64,000 bases of DNA, taken from assembly GCA_935421135.1 (NCBI GenBank), contig OW285188.1, forward strand, positions 19,383,233 through 19,447,232, in the 5' to 3' direction. The notes beneath the pieces are model-generated. The model did not search any database, was not told where the DNA came from, and saw only the letters and a program-made list of their open reading frames with translations. Every line of letters begins with the position of its first letter. Position 1 is the first letter of the stretch. The position numbers and the translations under genes are program-made. Positions 62,640 through 64,000 of this stretch are shown in pieces. The DNA comes from Bugulina stolonifera (lineage: Eukaryota > Bryozoa > Gymnolaemata > Cheilostomatida > Bugulidae).

Positions 62640-63965
62640 CGACTGCCATTTGTCATCTATATACGTAGTGTATAGAATCTTTATACTGGTTCATACTATT
62701 ACCTTCACTGCAATACATGTATGTTCTGTTATAGCTTGTTCTAGATATGAGATTATTAAACTACCATCAAAGTGGCAATAGTTATTAACTAAATAAAGCT
62801 TACAGAAAATATTGATACAGTGATGGTCTTGTACTGGCTGCAGACGTACTAAATTCATGTACAATATTTTTGTACTGTAAATTATAAATTGGTACAATTT
62901 TCAAGACTCTGAGACATTCATCAACATTCCATACTTCTAACTCCAACTAAGTTTTTCCTGCTGAGAAGTAATTTTAGGATTCGTCTTACCTATTAATTAG
63001 TGCAAAATGCATCATGTCACATTTAATCACAAATGGAAAGGTAACAGCAATTGCACTATAGTTTTACATTCCGAGTTGCACAAAGTACAACACAATTACA
63101 TCATGGGCACTTGCAAACTAATGATCATAATAAGTAGTTGTCTTCCTCCAAATTTGATTTTATCTCTCTTTTCTGTACATTTAACAATATTACACATGTA
63201 CATGCATATACATGTAGTTATAAGCGTGTGGCCATGTATGCCTATAATACATGTACATCCTATAAGACACTATGTATATGCATGTGCAGTATACAATGCT
63301 TACATAATTGGAATTATACTGTATAGCTGATAGGTCTGTCACTGTGCAATCTAATTTTGGATTATGTTGCCCTAAAGCTGATATAGTATGTAGTTGTTTT
63401 CATGAACCTAGTTTCCGACACAGTCTAGTTTAGTAAAGTAATGTTTGACCACATCTGTCATGGAAACACTGGTCCAAGTCAAATACAAGACCTTGTTATG
63501 TAGATATAAACTAAAGTAAGCTGATGGGCTGTGGACGTTTTGCTTAGACCAAACAAAAATGCCTCTAGCTTTTTAAGTTGACGTTAAGCCGCCTTCTTCT
63601 CATTTTTATTTGCAAGAAATCATGTACACACTAAGTGTATGAAATAATTATTTATGCCCATCTACTGCAGTAGTTTGCCATTTTAATATCCTTTTACATG
63701 TAGAATCAAACTCAATTGGTTCCTATGTGCGAATTCACTGATCAATGATGAGCTTTAAGACTCAGTGATTGCACCTTAACAGGATGGTTGCGTCTCAATG
63801 TGTAATTTGGCAAAAAAGTGTAAAAATCCATTATAAGATTTAACAATAACAATATTATGAGATTTAACAACAACAATATTATGAAATATAAGCAATGTTT
63901 ACCAAAATTGTTAATTCTGTGGTGATGTTGATACTGGGCTCTTCATAGATGACAACGCTGCCATA
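62640..63965. other. 3' UTR of the second paralogue and upstream region of the third copy
   Basis: AATAAA at 62792-62797. From 62815 the sequence parallels 58138-59531. It lacks part of 58250-58800 and instead has unrelated sequence with a single diverged arm of the hairpin at 53210-53293 (about 63102-63142). Confidence 0.6.
63440..63615. repeat. Dispersed repeat, copy 3
   Basis: Tandem-duplicate counterpart of 59030-59225, upstream of the third copy. Confidence 0.5.
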
Positions 63966-64000
63966 ATGGTGGATCGAAAATATTGTAAGCTATTTCTTGC
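63966..64000 (+). CDS. Third tandem copy, signal-peptide exon (cut by window end)
   Basis: ATGGTGGATCGAAAATATTG begins a frame MVDRKYCKLFL, matching the first exon of the second paralogue (MVDQKYCKLFL), and the upstream sequence is homologous too. Only the first 11-12 codons lie in the window, so whether the copy is intact is unknown. Confidence 0.7.
   Translation, partial: MVDRKYCKLFL

Overview
The window is nuclear DNA of an animal. It is AT-rich, every gene is split by GT-AG introns, and the genes are animal regulatory or junction genes: a full alpha-catenin, an RBMS-type RNA-binding protein, an ELL elongation factor and an ALKBH2 repair enzyme. Intron lengths (about 90 bp to 6.5 kb), many young minisatellites and small DNA transposons suggest an invertebrate. 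A sponge or other early-branching lineage is plausible because of a long, atypical alpha-catenin linker and a secreted DUF4874/DUF4832 gene, but the sequence alone does not prove the phylum. I saw no rRNA, tRNA or CRISPR.

Layout: 1-1.9 kb, upstream DNA with a fold-back element. 1.9-6.8 kb (+), an RBMS/shep/SUP-26-like protein with two RRMs (9 coding exons, 518 aa). 9.8-29.1 kb (+), alpha-catenin (19 coding exons, 998 aa); its introns carry at least eight tandem arrays, including a 2.25-kb array of 29-bp units. 44.0-29.7 kb (-), ELL (11 coding exons, 484 aa), convergent with alpha-catenin and only 625 bp from it stop to stop; one intron holds a hAT-like element with a second hAT-like MITE nested in it. 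46.8-48.1 kb (+), ALKBH2-like dioxygenase (3 exons, 230 aa). 50.4-58.0 kb (+), a secreted DUF4874-DUF4832 protein ending in a jelly-roll-like module (15 exons, 698 aa). 59.5-62.6 kb (+), a secreted stand-alone paralogue of only that last module (5 exons, 214 aa). 63.97 kb to the edge, the first exon of a third copy.

Exon models were joined by hand. Nearly every junction was checked for reading phase, and all six full models close in frame. The genes do not form one pathway: the first four are conserved housekeeping or developmental genes. The last three form a local, recently amplified secreted family and are the most likely place for new biology. Other notable features are minisatellites that begin at splice junctions and copy the splice site itself, an expanded tyrosine-rich alpha-catenin linker in symmetric exons, nested hAT-type MITEs with perfect 8-bp target duplications, and a strongly over-represented 10-mer tied to hairpin repeats.
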